Shown here: piece after piece, positions 48,166 to 58,785 of the stretch | Numbering within the stretch: position 1 is the first letter of the stretch | How the letters are laid out: every line of letters begins with the position of its first letter | Source of the DNA: Nostoc sp. S4 | GTDB taxonomy: Bacteria > Cyanobacteriota > Cyanobacteriia > Cyanobacteriales > Nostocaceae | Direction of reading: 5' to 3' | DNA length: 64,000 bases | Assembly: GCA_029379225.1 (NCBI GenBank) | Contig: JAQYWR010000006.1 | Span: forward strand, 62,001 to 126,000 | The notes under the pieces: model-generated | Database searches by the model: none | What the model saw: only the letters and a program-made list of their open reading frames with translations | What the model was told of the DNA's origin: nothing | Position numbers and translations under genes: made by a program

Positions 48166-48732
48166 TTAATTGGCATGAACCAATTCTTGAGGGGCTGCCG
48201 CGTCATATTCTACAGCTTTCACAAATTCTTTAATAACGTCTTTGAGTCTTTGGTCAATTTCCTCATCTAAGAGAACACTATTATCAGGTTGTCGTTGAAT
48301 TTGTTTATCTACTGCATAAACAGTAGCTAAAATATGCCGCGCTCCTAATTCAGATAACACAGGTTTGAGAGCATATTCGATTGCCAATAAATGAGCGATC
48401 GTCCCACCAAGGGCAATTGGTAATACAGGTTTACCTGTTAATGATTTTTGCGGCAGCAAATCAAGAAATGTTTTGAGTAGTCCTGTATAAGCAGCTTTAT
48501 AAATTGGGGTGGCAATAATCACACCATTTGCGTTTGCTAATAAAGCTTTTGGCTGTTCTAAAGCGGGGCTGTCATACCGTCCAAAAACTAAATCTTCAGC
48601 AGGCAAATCCCGAACTGAAATGATATCTACATGCAAGCCCTCTTGTTGTAAAAGCTTGGTGGTGTATTCGACAAAACCGTAAGTTCTAGATGGATGGGTT
48701 GGACTACCAGCGATCGCTAGAATACTTGTCAT
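48166..48732 (-). CDS. ssuE: NADPH-dependent FMN reductase
   Basis: 188 residues, flavodoxin-like. The N-terminal ILAIAGSPTHPSRT phosphate loop, the IIATPIYKAAYTGLLKTFLD segment and a PIALGGTIAHLLAI strand are those of SsuE. It supplies reduced FMN to a two-component monooxygenase such as alkanesulfonate monooxygenase. No ssuD or sulfonate transporter gene is next to it here. Confidence 0.88.
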   Translation of the reverse strand: MTSILAIAGSPTHPSRTYGFVEYTTKLLQQEGLHVDIISVRDLPAEDLVFGRYDSPALEQPKALLANANGVIIATPIYKAAYTGLLKTFLDLLPQKSLTGKPVLPIALGGTIAHLLAIEYALKPVLSELGARHILATVYAVDKQIQRQPDNSVLLDEEIDQRLKDVIKEFVKAVEYDAAAPQELVHAN

Positions 48733-49275
48733 TTAATTAAACTCCTAATGTATCAATGGGGACTGGGGAATCAGGGATTGGGTACTAGGTACTGGGTGTT
48801 GGGGATTGGGTTAGGAAAACTCTTCCCCAGTCACTAGTCCCTAGTCTCCAATCCCTAATTACTAGGATATGGATGTAGCTTTCTCTTTTTACTGCTGCCG
48901 AGGAAAATCTTCATTTGCTATAATCTCGCCAAATGAACTCAAGACATGTTGGTTCTCTACTGTGGGTAGATTTTCCAAAGGCAAATGGGGAAACAAAGCA
49001 AGAAGTTTTCTAATAAACATCGGACTGGGTAGTGGGTATTAAAAATGAAACAGATTCATGTCTACTGTGCCAAATCAAGTAAAGTGGATTAAAAAGCGAT
49101 CGCATCTCAGTTTGTGTAAAGATTCTTGTCATGGATAAATAAGAAAGATTTTTATCCATCGCTTAATCTGATTTTTTCATCACCTTTATAGTGAATCTTA
49201 TTTTAAAAGGTACTCTCACCTCAAAATAGGCAATTTTTAAGGACTATTGTCATCAGTAAATTGCTGAATCAGGAA
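48733..49275. other. Intergenic region with STRR block and a 43-codon frame
   Basis: About 48758-48862 is an STRR block: GGGGACTGGGGA-type units, then the complementary CCCCAGTCACTAGTCCC side. On the minus strand a 43-codon frame (48889-49020, MFIRKLLALFPHLPLENL) is not recognised and may be a gene remnant. The remaining 250 bp hold nothing I can support. Confidence 0.5.
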
Positions 49276-50991
49276 CTAAAACAAAAAGTACCTTTGGGTC
49301 ATTGGCAAAACTGTTGCAGGTTCACAAATTAGCAACTGGCCATCTGCCCTGACTTCATAGGTTTCTGGGTCAACTTCTATATGAGGTAGTGCATCATTCA
49401 ACTTCATATCCTGCTTAGTTAATTGGCGTGTCCGAGAAACTGCAACTGCTGTCTTTCCTAAACCTAGCTGCGTAGGAATTTCTTTCTCCAAAGCTGCTTG
49501 CGAAACAAAAGTTAATGATGTGGCATTCTTAGCACCTGCAAAACTACCAAACATCCGTCGCATATGCACTGGTTGGGGTGTGGGAATACTAGCGTTAGCA
49601 TCGCCCATTTGCGACCATGCAATCATTCCACCTTTGATGACCATTTCTGGTTTGACGCCAAAAAATGCTGGACGCCATAAGCACAAATCTGCTAATTTTC
49701 CCTCTTCAACCGAACCCACATATTCAGCAATTCCGTGGGCGATCGCCGGATTGATAGTATACTTAGCAACATATCTTTTCGCACGAAAATTATCTGCTGG
49801 TTGCACAGTTGATTGGGGATTAAGAGTTCCTCGTTGCACCTTCATTTTGTGAGATGTCTGCCAGGTGCGAATTATCACTTCGCCTACCCTTCCCATGGCC
49901 TGGGAATCGGAAGAAATCATGCTAAATGCACCTAAGTCGTGCAAAATGTCTTCAGCAGCAATGGTTTCTCGGCGGATGCGAGACTCGGCAAAGGCAACAT
50001 CTTCAGCGATCGCCGGATCGAGGTGATGGCATACCATCAACATATCCAGGTGTTCATCTAAGGTGTTGAGAGTGTAAGGACGTGTGGGGTTGGTGGAAGA
50101 TGGTAGAACATTGGCTTGACTGCAAACTTTGATAATATCTGGTGCGTGTCCCCCGCCTGCACCTTCGGTGTGGTAAGTGTGGATGACACGATTTTTAAAG
50201 GCGGCGATGGTATCTTCCACAAATCCGGCTTCATTTAGAGTATCAGTATGAATTGCTACTTGAACATCATATTCATCGGCAACGCTGAGGCAAGTATCAA
50301 TTGCTGCGGGTGTGGTTCCCCAGTCTTCATGCAGTTTTAACCCCATTGCACCTGCGGCTACTTGTTCTACAAGTCCTTGGGGTTGACTGGCGTTACCTTT
50401 ACCTAAAAATCCTAAATTGACGGGAAAAGCATCAGCCGCTTGCAGCATCCGATAAATATTCCAAGGGCCTGGAGTGCAGGTAGTGGCATTTGTTCCCGTA
50501 GCCGGCCCAGTACCGCCGCCAATCATAGTAGTGATACCAGAAGCGATCGCCACTTCGATTTGTTGGGGACAAATAAAATGAATATGGGCATCGATACCCC
50601 CAGCAGTGAGAATCATTCCTTCCCCTGCTAAAGCTTCAGTTCCCGGCCCAATAATAATATCTACATTATTTTGAATATAAGGATTTCCTGCTTTACCAAT
50701 TTTGAAAATCTTGCCATCTTTAATGCCAATATCTGCTTTGACAATCCCCCACCAATCGAGGATTAAAGCATTAGTAATTACTAAATCAACAGCACCATCA
50801 GCGTTAGAAATGGGGGATTGTCCCATACCATCTCTAATAACTTTACCGCCGCCAAATTTCACTTCATCGCCGTAAGTGGTGAAATCTTCTTCAACTTCAA
50901 TAAATAATTCTGTGTCTGCAAGTCGGACTTTATCTCCAACAGTGGGACCGAAAGTTTCTGCGTAGGCGCGGCGAGACATTCTGTAAGGCAT
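49276..50991 (-). CDS. ureC: Urease alpha subunit
   Basis: 571 residues, full length. Nickel ligands and active-site segments are present: [14 protein letters not shown], the carbamylated Lys in [36 protein letters not shown] and the flap CHHLDP. It hydrolyses urea with UreA and UreB. In most cyanobacteria it follows ureB directly; here it is separated from ureB by 1,002 bp holding two plus-strand genes. It would need its own promoter or read-through across the insert. Confidence 0.96.
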   Translation of the reverse strand: MPYRMSRRAYAETFGPTVGDKVRLADTELFIEVEEDFTTYGDEVKFGGGKVIRDGMGQSPISNADGAVDLVITNALILDWWGIVKADIGIKDGKIFKIGKAGNPYIQNNVDIIIGPGTEALAGEGMILTAGGIDAHIHFICPQQIEVAIASGITTMIGGGTGPATGTNATTCTPGPWNIYRMLQAADAFPVNLGFLGKGNASQPQGLVEQVAAGAMGLKLHEDWGTTPAAIDTCLSVADEYDVQVAIHTDTLNEAGFVEDTIAAFKNRVIHTYHTEGAGGGHAPDIIKVCSQANVLPSSTNPTRPYTLNTLDEHLDMLMVCHHLDPAIAEDVAFAESRIRRETIAAEDILHDLGAFSMISSDSQAMGRVGEVIIRTWQTSHKMKVQRGTLNPQSTVQPADNFRAKRYVAKYTINPAIAHGIAEYVGSVEEGKLADLCLWRPAFFGVKPEMVIKGGMIAWSQMGDANASIPTPQPVHMRRMFGSFAGAKNATSLTFVSQAALEKEIPTQLGLGKTAVAVSRTRQLTKQDMKLNDALPHIEVDPETYEVRADGQLLICEPATVLPMTQRYFLF

Positions 50992-51021
50992 AATGCACTT
51001 CTGATAAAAGGTATGATTAAA

Positions 51022-51030
51022 TGAGTTTTA
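51022..51030 (+). repeat. Left copy of a 9-bp direct repeat flanking the mCpol block
   Basis: TGAGTTTTA here and again at 51933-51941 bracket the two plus-strand genes. It could be a target duplication or the joint of the insertion. In AT-rich DNA a chance match is possible. Confidence 0.35.
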
Positions 51031-51045
51031 GTATTCTTAATACTA
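51029..51045 (+). promoter_or_regulatory. Inverted repeat upstream of the mCpol gene
   Basis: TAGTATT CTT AATACTA, 7-bp arms, ending 28 bp before the ATG at 51074. It may be an operator or part of the promoter of the block. Confidence 0.4.
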
Positions 51046-51073
51046 GGATTTATCTTTATGAATTAGTGTTTAT

Positions 51074-51544
51074 ATGAGACTGCTTTGTGAAAGTAACGAT
51101 CCTCAGATAAAGACGGTTAGATATGCTTTTTTCGATGGAGATAATATAGGCAATACGATAGAAAATTTACTAAATAATGGTAAAATCCAGGAAGCTGTAT
51201 ATTTATCAGAAAATATTAAGCTCACAATTTTTTAGATTTAACTTTTTATCAACTCAACTGATGATACAGAGTTAATAATAGCAGGTGGAGATGATGTACT
51301 AATAAAGTATAATACTGAAAAATACAATCACACATTTTTAGAAAAAGTATTAAAAATTTTTAGTAAGCACACTGGACTATCCATGAGTTGTGGGGTTGGT
51401 GAAAATGTCTCTCAGGCAATTAACAACCTTGCTAGTGCTAAGCAACACAATAAAGGTATAATAAATTACACTGGTTGTGAAGAAGTTCAAAATTTCTTTC
51501 TATATGAAACAAACAAAGCTCTATATTTTTGCGACTTCCGATAA
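51074..51544 (+). pseudogene. Minimal CRISPR polymerase-like (mCpol) protein, two in-frame stops
   Basis: One reading frame of 157 codons. Residues 17-26 read RYAFFDGDNIG, the first metal-binding segment of the Cas10/GGDEF-type palm. Residues 67-76 read IIAGGDDVLI with the GGDD catalytic pair. LSMSCGVGENVSQAINNLASAK then gives the last palm helix (split here: LSMSCGVGEN, then SQAINNLASAK). TAG at 51233 and TAA at 51239 interrupt the frame. Adding one T to a T6 run and removing one T from a T5 run gives IFLDLTFINSTDD and restores one frame. mCpol proteins make cyclic nucleotides in defence loci. As read, only the two halves could be translated. Confidence 0.75.
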
Positions 51545-51898
51545 TCCAGATCCGTATATCAATGTTATTGCCCATTGTAAATATTGGAAAGAAATAGAAG
51601 AAAACTTGAAGATATAATTGCAATAAATTTTGCTAGATTTTGGTTTGGTTTATTTTTAATTTTGATATTGCTACCACTGTTTATAGGTGTAGGTAGGTGG
51701 CTACTTCAACCTGAAGGATGGAGTCGGTTTGAGCCAAGTTTTTTCCTGATATCATTTGGTTGGGCTGTTATAACTTATTCACTTCCAATCTTTTTCACGA
51801 GATATTTTTCATCTCTTAATATTCTTTTGCTGCCACACATCTTAAAAAGATGGAAGCAAAAAAAATTGGAAAAATCTAGATTAGACAGCAGAAGTTAA
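51504..51898 (+). pseudogene. Two-TM small membrane protein (putative mCpol effector), frameshifted
   Basis: Starts at the ATG at 51504, inside the 3' end of the mCpol gene (41-bp overlap), with KLYIFATSDNPDPYINVIA, and stops at 51615. The continuation is in another frame (open from a TTG at 51584 to 51898): EDIIAINFARFWFGLFLIL starts TM1 (about 51625-51710) and FFLISFGWAVITYSLPIFF is TM2. One extra A in the A4 run at 51601 would fuse the two as KEIEEKLEDIIA, giving about 131 residues. The tail is basic. A small two-TM partner next to mCpol fits the known mCpol/2TM pairing, but no beta-rich sensor domain is evident, so part of it may be missing. Confidence 0.55.
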
Positions 51899-51993
51899 TG
51901 TAGCATGACGGCAGTAGTTACCGCTGCCAATTTGAGTTTTAAATTAAACCTATTCAATAACTGTCTTGAAATACAGAGTAACGCTAAGGGTTT

Positions 51994-52299
51994 TTACAGA
52001 TTTCCATTAATTTTACCGTTGAAGCCGTAAACTTGACGGCTACCAACCAAAGGTACTAATGTTACTTCTTTTTCATCGCCTGGTTCAAAGCGGACTGCTG
52101 TCCCTGCTGGAATATTGAGGCGCATTCCTCGCGCTTGTTCTCTGTCAAAGTTTAAAGCAGCGTTAACTTCATAAAAGTGAAAATGAGAACCAACTTGTAT
52201 GGGGCGATCGCCTGTATTTGACACTTGCAATTTAATAGTAGGACGACCAGCATTTAGTTCAACTTCGCCTTCTGGTGTAATAATTTCTCCAGGAATCAT
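51994..52299 (-). CDS. ureB: Urease beta subunit
   Basis: 101 residues, normal length. [30 protein letters not shown] and the C-terminal [14 protein letters not shown] are UreB hallmarks. It follows ureA by 21 bp. In the usual order the next gene would be ureC; here the mCpol block intervenes. Confidence 0.95.
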   Translation of the reverse strand: MIPGEIITPEGEVELNAGRPTIKLQVSNTGDRPIQVGSHFHFYEVNAALNFDREQARGMRLNIPAGTAVRFEPGDEKEVTLVPLVGSRQVYGFNGKINGNL

Positions 52300-52320
52300 A
52301 AGAAATTAAAAATTAAAAAA

Positions 52321-52623
52321 TTAACGAATTGGATTATGTACTGTTACTAACTTTGTCCCATCAGGAAAAGTTGCTTCTACTTGCACCTCATATACCATTT
52401 CTGGTATTCCTTCCATCACATCATTTCGTGTTAATACAGTTGTACCGTAACTCATTAATTCAGCTACGGTTTGCCCATCTCTTGCACCTTCTAGAATCGC
52501 AGCAGAAATATAGGCAACTGCTTCGGGATAATTGAGTTTCAAACCTCTTTCTTTACGTCTTTCTGCTAATAAAGCAGCAGTAAAAATCAATAGCTTATCT
52601 TTTTCCTGCGGCGTCAGTTGCAT
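52321..52623 (-). CDS. ureA: Urease gamma subunit
   Basis: 100 residues from the ATG at 52623 ([12 protein letters not shown]), the family start; the longer frame from 52671 would overlap ureD and is rejected. Conserved [15 protein letters not shown] and [20 protein letters not shown] are present. Component of cytosolic urease. Confidence 0.95.
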   Translation of the reverse strand: MQLTPQEKDKLLIFTAALLAERRKERGLKLNYPEAVAYISAAILEGARDGQTVAELMSYGTTVLTRNDVMEGIPEMVYEVQVEATFPDGTKLVTVHNPIR

Positions 52624-52643
52624 TCTTCTCTCCCTCTTGCGGT

Positions 52644-53483
52644 TCAAACCTGCCACACTCTTGGTATACAATTACCACGATTCAAAAAACAAACTCGCAG
52701 CAGTTGCCAGACATTAATAAACCAGTTTCTCACCTCAGATGTAGAACAACCGCGATATCGACACAATAATCCATGTTGTAATCGGCTAACACCTGTTTCA
52801 CCAACACTGTTGCCTAAAATTCGGATTTTTTCTCCGATTTCTGCTGAAACTGCATCGCCAAGCCAAACTAGACTACCTGTAATTGGTTTTCCAGCTAAGC
52901 CGTGGGGACTGTGGAAAACTTCTTCGCTAGCTGGTAACCATTGCCGATCTATCCACAAGGGAACACCTTGTTGCCAAATTTCTGTATGCGATCGCCATTC
53001 TCCTTGCAAGAATTTTTCTCCTCTAGCACTGCGACCAAAGCGGGTAATTTCCCAGCCTAAGAAACTAGCTCCGGTTGCTAATTCTACCCGTAAATCTTGT
53101 TGATAAATCGCACTGTTAAATAAAATTGTTTCTTGGGGTAACCATTCCAAACAAGCACCAGCATCAACTTGTATCTGGGTGGTTTGTCTAGCTTGCAAGC
53201 CATTACTGCGATATATCTTACTAGCGGCTGCTGTAGTGATTAAGGCATGTGTATGGGATTGGAGGTGAATATTAGAGGATAAGCGATCGCCCCCCACAAC
53301 TCCCCCAGCCGTATGTAAAATGACGCTATGACAAACTTTTTGCCCTTCTGGATAAAATGGGCGTTGCACCTTCAACGGTGCTTGTTGGTGAGTATAAATT
53401 AATTGAGTTGTGTTGTGGCGATCGGCGTAAACTAAATTCAGTTTGCCATGCCAACCTTGTGTAGTTTGTGAATTGCAAGTCAT
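52644..53483 (-). CDS. ureD: Urease accessory protein UreD
   Basis: 279 residues. The UreD/UreH pattern is clear: [48 protein letters not shown], and GREKF-type [13 protein letters not shown]. It is a chaperone for nickel loading of UreABC. First gene of the ureDAB group, directly abutting the methyltransferase upstream. Other accessory genes (ureE, F, G) are not in the window. Confidence 0.93.
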   Translation of the reverse strand: MTCNSQTTQGWHGKLNLVYADRHNTTQLIYTHQQAPLKVQRPFYPEGQKVCHSVILHTAGGVVGGDRLSSNIHLQSHTHALITTAAASKIYRSNGLQARQTTQIQVDAGACLEWLPQETILFNSAIYQQDLRVELATGASFLGWEITRFGRSARGEKFLQGEWRSHTEIWQQGVPLWIDRQWLPASEEVFHSPHGLAGKPITGSLVWLGDAVSAEIGEKIRILGNSVGETGVSRLQHGLLCRYRGCSTSEVRNWFINVWQLLRVCFLNRGNCIPRVWQV

Positions 53484-54266
53484 TTAATTTATTGGTTCGG
53501 CAAGGTGTACGCTAGTGCGATAGACCAAGTACACAAAACCATTCTCATCACAAAAACGCTGATATAATTCTTGAAAATTATCAATAAGTTTTTTGTCTGC
53601 CAAGCCTTCACTAGGTAGATAAGAAACACTTTTTGCTCGTCCAATAAGCCCAGTTAAATCTAACTGTTGTCTATAAGTAAAAGTGTATTCACGGATGTTG
53701 AGAAAATTATGAGTAGCTACAAGTGGCTCTACTGACTGCATCCTTGATTCTGCTGGGTGATTCTTAGATGCTTCGCGGACTATTCGGCTATATTCTACCG
53801 TTAAATCATCTTCTTTGTCCCGATTATTCCATACTACCGCTAAGCGTCCTGACGGTTTTAAAATCCGATGAAATTCTGATAACGCTGGTTCTGGATTGAA
53901 CCAATGGAAAGCTTGAAAACAAGTAACCAAATCAACAGATTGCTCAGCAAGTTTGGTAAATTCTGCTGTTCCATCACTAAACTCTACCAAAGGGTGCGTT
54001 TGGGCGGCTTCTCTCATCTCCACATTTGGTTCTATGGCGATAACATTAACTCCACGCTCAGCAAGTAATCTTGAACTAATTCCTGTACCTGCACCAATAT
54101 CTGCTGCAACAATTTGTGAATTTCTATCTAATCCTTCCAAGATAATATTAATTGCATCTGCGGGGTAGCTTGGTCGGTATTTTACATAATTTTCTGCTCT
54201 ATCAGAAAATCGGTTGAGCGGGTTTAAGGTATGTAGAGGAGTTGTTTCAAAATTACTTTTATTCAT
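53484..54266 (-). CDS. Class I SAM-dependent methyltransferase
   Basis: 260 residues. Motif I is VAADIGAGTGISSRLLAERG, with NVIAIEPNVEMREAA and the Methyltransf_11 DLVTCFQAFHWFNPEPAL segment. The His-Trp pair in motif IV resembles trans-aconitate / small-molecule methyltransferases. The stop codon abuts the ureD start with no gap, so it is probably co-transcribed with urease genes; a functional tie to urea is not evident. Confidence 0.88.
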   Translation of the reverse strand: MNKSNFETTPLHTLNPLNRFSDRAENYVKYRPSYPADAINIILEGLDRNSQIVAADIGAGTGISSRLLAERGVNVIAIEPNVEMREAAQTHPLVEFSDGTAEFTKLAEQSVDLVTCFQAFHWFNPEPALSEFHRILKPSGRLAVVWNNRDKEDDLTVEYSRIVREASKNHPAESRMQSVEPLVATHNFLNIREYTFTYRQQLDLTGLIGRAKSVSYLPSEGLADKKLIDNFQELYQRFCDENGFVYLVYRTSVHLAEPIN

Positions 54267-54391
54267 GAATTTTTAAGTAAAAATAAAAAAGTTAATCAAG
54301 TATTTCTATTAAGTGTAAACTAGTGCGATCGCTGCATTTCAGAAAAGCGATACCATAGAAATTAAACTAAACGTAATAACCACGCACAACA

Positions 54392-54622
54392 ATGGAAAAA
54401 TTGCTGAACATCCACATTGAAAAATTATCAGAAGGTGTTTATTTGGCAACATCTGCTGAACTTCAAGGTTTAGTTGCTCAAGGACGGACGGTTGCTGAAA
54501 CTTTAGAAATTGCCCGTGATGTAGCACGTAAGTTACTGGAAGCACAGTCTCAGAATGGCAAATTAGATTACTTGGAACCTATAGCCGAACAATTTAACTA
54601 TCCTTTAATAGTGGGTCAGTAG
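54392..54622 (+). CDS. hicB: HicB-type antitoxin
   Basis: 76 residues. The partial RNase-H-like fold reads LSEGVYLATSAELQGLVAQG, then TVAETLEIARDVARKLLEA. It is followed after 7 bp by a HicA-type gene. Short HicB without a C-terminal DNA-binding domain, so autoregulation may be weak or use the complex. Antitoxin-first order. Confidence 0.85.
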   Translation: MEKLLNIHIEKLSEGVYLATSAELQGLVAQGRTVAETLEIARDVARKLLEAQSQNGKLDYLEPIAEQFNYPLIVGQ

Positions 54623-54629
54623 TCAATTC

Positions 54630-54857
54630 ATGGGTAGATTAGCTGGGTTTAGCTACAAGCAGATTACTAAGATTCTCAAATCCTTTGGCTTTGTTTTTTA
54701 TCGTCAAGCCGCAGGAAGTCATGAAATCTGGTTTAATCCTGAAACTAATCGTTATACTACTATTCCCAATCATTCTGGTGATATGCCAGAGGGAACATTA
54801 CGAGCTATTTTAAAACAAGCAAGTGTTGAGCCAGATGACTTTCTGCAACATTCTTAG
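54630..54857 (+). CDS. hicA: HicA-type mRNA interferase toxin
   Basis: 75 residues, dsRBD-like HicA fold. FSYKQITKILKSFGF, the catalytic His in AAGSHEIWF, and TIPNHSGDMPEGTLRAILKQA match the family. It cleaves mRNA when freed from HicB. The frame is intact, unlike the VapC toxin of this window. Confidence 0.88.
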   Translation: MGRLAGFSYKQITKILKSFGFVFYRQAAGSHEIWFNPETNRYTTIPNHSGDMPEGTLRAILKQASVEPDDFLQHS

Positions 54858-54953
54858 TATGAACCTACTTTGTATATAATTATTTTTATTTATACCAATA
54901 TAATTTTAAATTTTATTTTTTTATTGTCTGAACGCTCTTGACGTTTTCCTCAC

Positions 54954-54987
54954 AAAACAGCTAGTTTCTTGTACAAGTAGCTGTTTT
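54954..54987. terminator. Hairpin between HicA and the convergent gene
   Basis: 10-bp AAAACAGCTA / TAGCTGTTTT arms with a 14-nt loop that contains its own CTTGTACAAG palindrome. A-rich and T-rich ends fit a bidirectional terminator. Confidence 0.7.
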
Positions 54988-55013
54988 GATTTCTAAAAAT
55001 AGTAATATATAAG

Positions 55014-55331
55014 CTATTGAAAAGTATAAATATTGTACACAAATAAGGTATTGACATTCAATAATTTTGCCCAATGTTGGATAGATATATCTAAAAAACG
55101 TATTGTTCTTTCCACTTCGGGATGTATGTGAGGGCTTCTAGATAATTGTTCTCTAAATTTACTTGTAATAGATGTTAATTCACAAGCATCACCATATCTT
55201 AAATAAACAAGCTGATCTTTTATATATGAACTTAGACTTTTATCATTATCAACTGCATCAATAAAATCTTCTAGTGTTTGAGTGATATCTTTATTAGCAT
55301 AACTTGCTTGTGTTTTGAAGATGTAATTCAT
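55014..55331 (-). CDS. Hypothetical all-helical protein
   Basis: 105 residues from an ATG with a strong AGGAG ribosome site. Predicted mainly helical (DITQTLEDFIDAVDNDKSL, then VERTIRFLDISIQHWAKLL). No family recognised and no motif. Isolated between HicBA and groEL. The clean start signal is the main evidence that it is real. Confidence 0.6.
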   Translation of the reverse strand: MNYIFKTQASYANKDITQTLEDFIDAVDNDKSLSSYIKDQLVYLRYGDACELTSITSKFREQLSRSPHIHPEVERTIRFLDISIQHWAKLLNVNTLFVYNIYTFQ

Positions 55332-55452
55332 ATTGAATCTCCTGAAATAATAGTATTATAACTGTTATTTATATGCTGTTTATCAACTACAAGAATATTT
55401 GTACTATTATTTCTGCATCATTTTTGTCCTACCATGCAGAAGCAGTTTAAAT

Positions 55453-55492
55453 AAAAAAACAGCCGCCTCCAAAAAGGAAGTAGCTGTTTTTA
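55453..55492 (-). terminator. groEL terminator
   Basis: AAAACAGC / GCTGTTTT-type stem with an internal CCTCC / GGAGG-like extension and A5 loop, T-rich on the minus strand after the groEL stop at 55514. Confidence 0.8.
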
Positions 55493-55513
55493 TAAATAAC
55501 GGACTATAGAGTA

Positions 55514-57261
<1,748 letters not shown>

Positions 57262-57573
57262 CTAAATAACAACTGCTAAAATATCTTTTTCAGAAAGCAG
57301 TACAAATTCCTCGGTGCCGAGTTTGATGTCAGTACCAGCGTACTTAGAGTACAGCACCTTATCACCGACTTTAATTTCCAACTCTTGACGGCTACCGTCG
57401 TCATTACGCTTGCCAGGGCCAAGGGCAACTACTTCCCCTACCTGGGGTTTTTCCTTAGCGGTGTCGGGCAAATACAGGCCACCTGCGGTCTTTTCTTCAG
57501 AGGCGCTCACTTTTACAAAAACGCGATCGCCTAATGGTTTTACTGTAGAAACGGTTAGAGATATTGCTGCCAT
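57262..57573 (-). CDS. groES: 10-kDa chaperonin GroES
   Basis: 103 residues from the ATG at 57573 (MAAISL), which has a GGAG ribosome site. The longer frame from 57603 begins inside CIRCE and is rejected. [11 protein letters not shown], the mobile loop [17 protein letters not shown] and [13 protein letters not shown] are typical. Co-chaperonin lid of GroEL. Confidence 0.97.
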   Translation of the reverse strand: MAAISLTVSTVKPLGDRVFVKVSASEEKTAGGLYLPDTAKEKPQVGEVVALGPGKRNDDGSRQELEIKVGDKVLYSKYAGTDIKLGTEEFVLLSEKDILAVVI

Positions 57574-57590
57574 GTGATTTTCTCCAGAGT

Positions 57591-57617
57591 TTAGCACTCT
57601 CAACTCCTGAGTGCTAA
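57591..57617 (-). promoter_or_regulatory. CIRCE operator of groESL
   Basis: TTAGCACTC-N9-GAGTGCTAA, a perfect consensus CIRCE, 17 bp upstream of the groES start. Binding site of the HrcA repressor; hrcA is not in the window. Confidence 0.97.
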
Positions 57618-57939
57618 TCTATCGAAAAGCAGCATCCAATGGCAATAATTTCTTAAGTACGGGTTCCCGAACTAGAATATCTTCATGTACTTAAGTATAA
57701 ATGCTTAATATTTTTACTTTTCAGGTTTTGTTCCGGAAGTTAGGAATATTTTTGTAGGGACTGGCTACCGGGAACTGAAGATTGGGGACTAGAGAAGAGT
57801 TTTTCTAACCTAATCCCCAATACCTAATCCCTAATACCCAATACCTAATCCCCAATCCTTAGTCCCCATTCCCTTTCTCAGTAAACTTTATTTGCAAAGC
57901 TTGGAAATTGTTATAGAACTGTAATCAGGGAGCCGCTCG
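57618..57939. other. groES upstream region with STRR block
   Basis: Besides the groESL promoter region, about 57755-57885 is an STRR block: GGGGACTAGAG-type unit, then CTAATCCCCAATAC heptamers, again G-rich followed by C-rich. No gene. Confidence 0.55.
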
Positions 57940-58413
57940 ATGAGTAACAATAAGGTGATCCAGAGAAGCTATCAAATCTCCAAAACCACAAAGTTTCTTG
58001 AATATAAAACCTTGAGCAATTGTGTCGAAAGTTTAGGATTGGCAAAAATTCAGTCACATATTTTTATTTATGCTGACCAAACAACTGTTAACTGCTGCTC
58101 AAAACGAGCTAGTCTGGAATCTTGGGAATACTTAAAAGAGCGACTTCAAGAGTTCAAACTCGCCAAGCCGCAAGAAAGTCATCCCATTTGCGTCTTTAAA
58201 ACTAAAGCCAATTGCTTGCAGGTTTATTGTTCTAGACCCATAATGGTGGTCTACCGTGATGGAGTCTGGTATCGCCAAGCAAACCCGGAAGTTATTGAGC
58301 GGCTCGTCCAAGAACACTCAATAGGCAATAAGGTGATAGAAAAATATGCATTTTTAACCCATCCTTTGCCCGAAACTTCCCTGGTTTCTTGTGAACATCT
58401 CATAGAGGCTTAA
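57940..58413 (+). CDS. Thioredoxin-like [2Fe-2S] ferredoxin-family protein
   Basis: 157 residues. SHIFIYADQTTVNCCSKRAS, then SWEYLKERLQEF, TKANCLQVYCSRPIMVVY and DGVWYRQANPEVIERLVQEH follow the (2Fe-2S) ferredoxin pattern of cyanobacterial Shethna-type proteins. The Cys pair and the C-x5-C spacing supply plausible cluster ligands. Soluble electron carrier or sensor; partner unknown. The ATG at 57940 is preceded by a GGGAG-like site. Confidence 0.8.
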   Translation: MSNNKVIQRSYQISKTTKFLEYKTLSNCVESLGLAKIQSHIFIYADQTTVNCCSKRASLESWEYLKERLQEFKLAKPQESHPICVFKTKANCLQVYCSRPIMVVYRDGVWYRQANPEVIERLVQEHSIGNKVIEKYAFLTHPLPETSLVSCEHLIEA

Positions 58414-58430
58414 CAACTGAAGGATATGTT

Positions 58431-58565
58431 ATGGCAGTAAGCTTTATGAAAGTGCGAGTTGGTTTTGAGGTAGGGTCATCTTTAAGCCAATACTTAACTA
58501 GTGAGTCAGAAGGATTATTATTTAATCAGTGTTTTTTAACTCGCCACTTTCAAAGCGATATATAA
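58431..58565 (+). CDS. Possible 44-residue protein
   Basis: ATG at 58431 with an AAGGA ribosome site 8 nt upstream, 17 nt after the ferredoxin-like gene. Reads MAVSFMKVRVGFEVGSSL and ends HFQSDI. No family recognised. It could be a small co-transcribed gene, or chance. Confidence 0.3.
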   Translation: MAVSFMKVRVGFEVGSSLSQYLTSESEGLLFNQCFLTRHFQSDI

Positions 58566-58785
58566 TAGCGCATTATAGATACTACTGCTATACGTATCCT
58601 TGCTGGACTTTTGCTATCGAGCTAGTAGTCTCTTGAAGTGCTCGGCATTTTTGAGACTTTGAGACAGCAAAGGCAAGTTAAGTAGGAAAAAGGACACATC
58701 TCACATTACCCACCATAGAGGATAAATATTCAAGACCTTGATAGACCGAAGCGCGACAAGTGCCACTGCTATGAAAGAGCCCAGC
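58566..58785. other. Leader region of rre1
   Basis: AT-rich. The start of rre1 is ambiguous here: a TTG at 58738 with GAGGAT 14 nt upstream, or ATGs at 58771 and 58786. Probably contains its promoter. Confidence 0.4.

Noticed and set aside
51233-51241. Reading the mCpol stops as programmed readthrough or recoding
   Set aside because: Two stops within nine bases and a third lesion in the partner gene fit decay or sequence error better than recoding.
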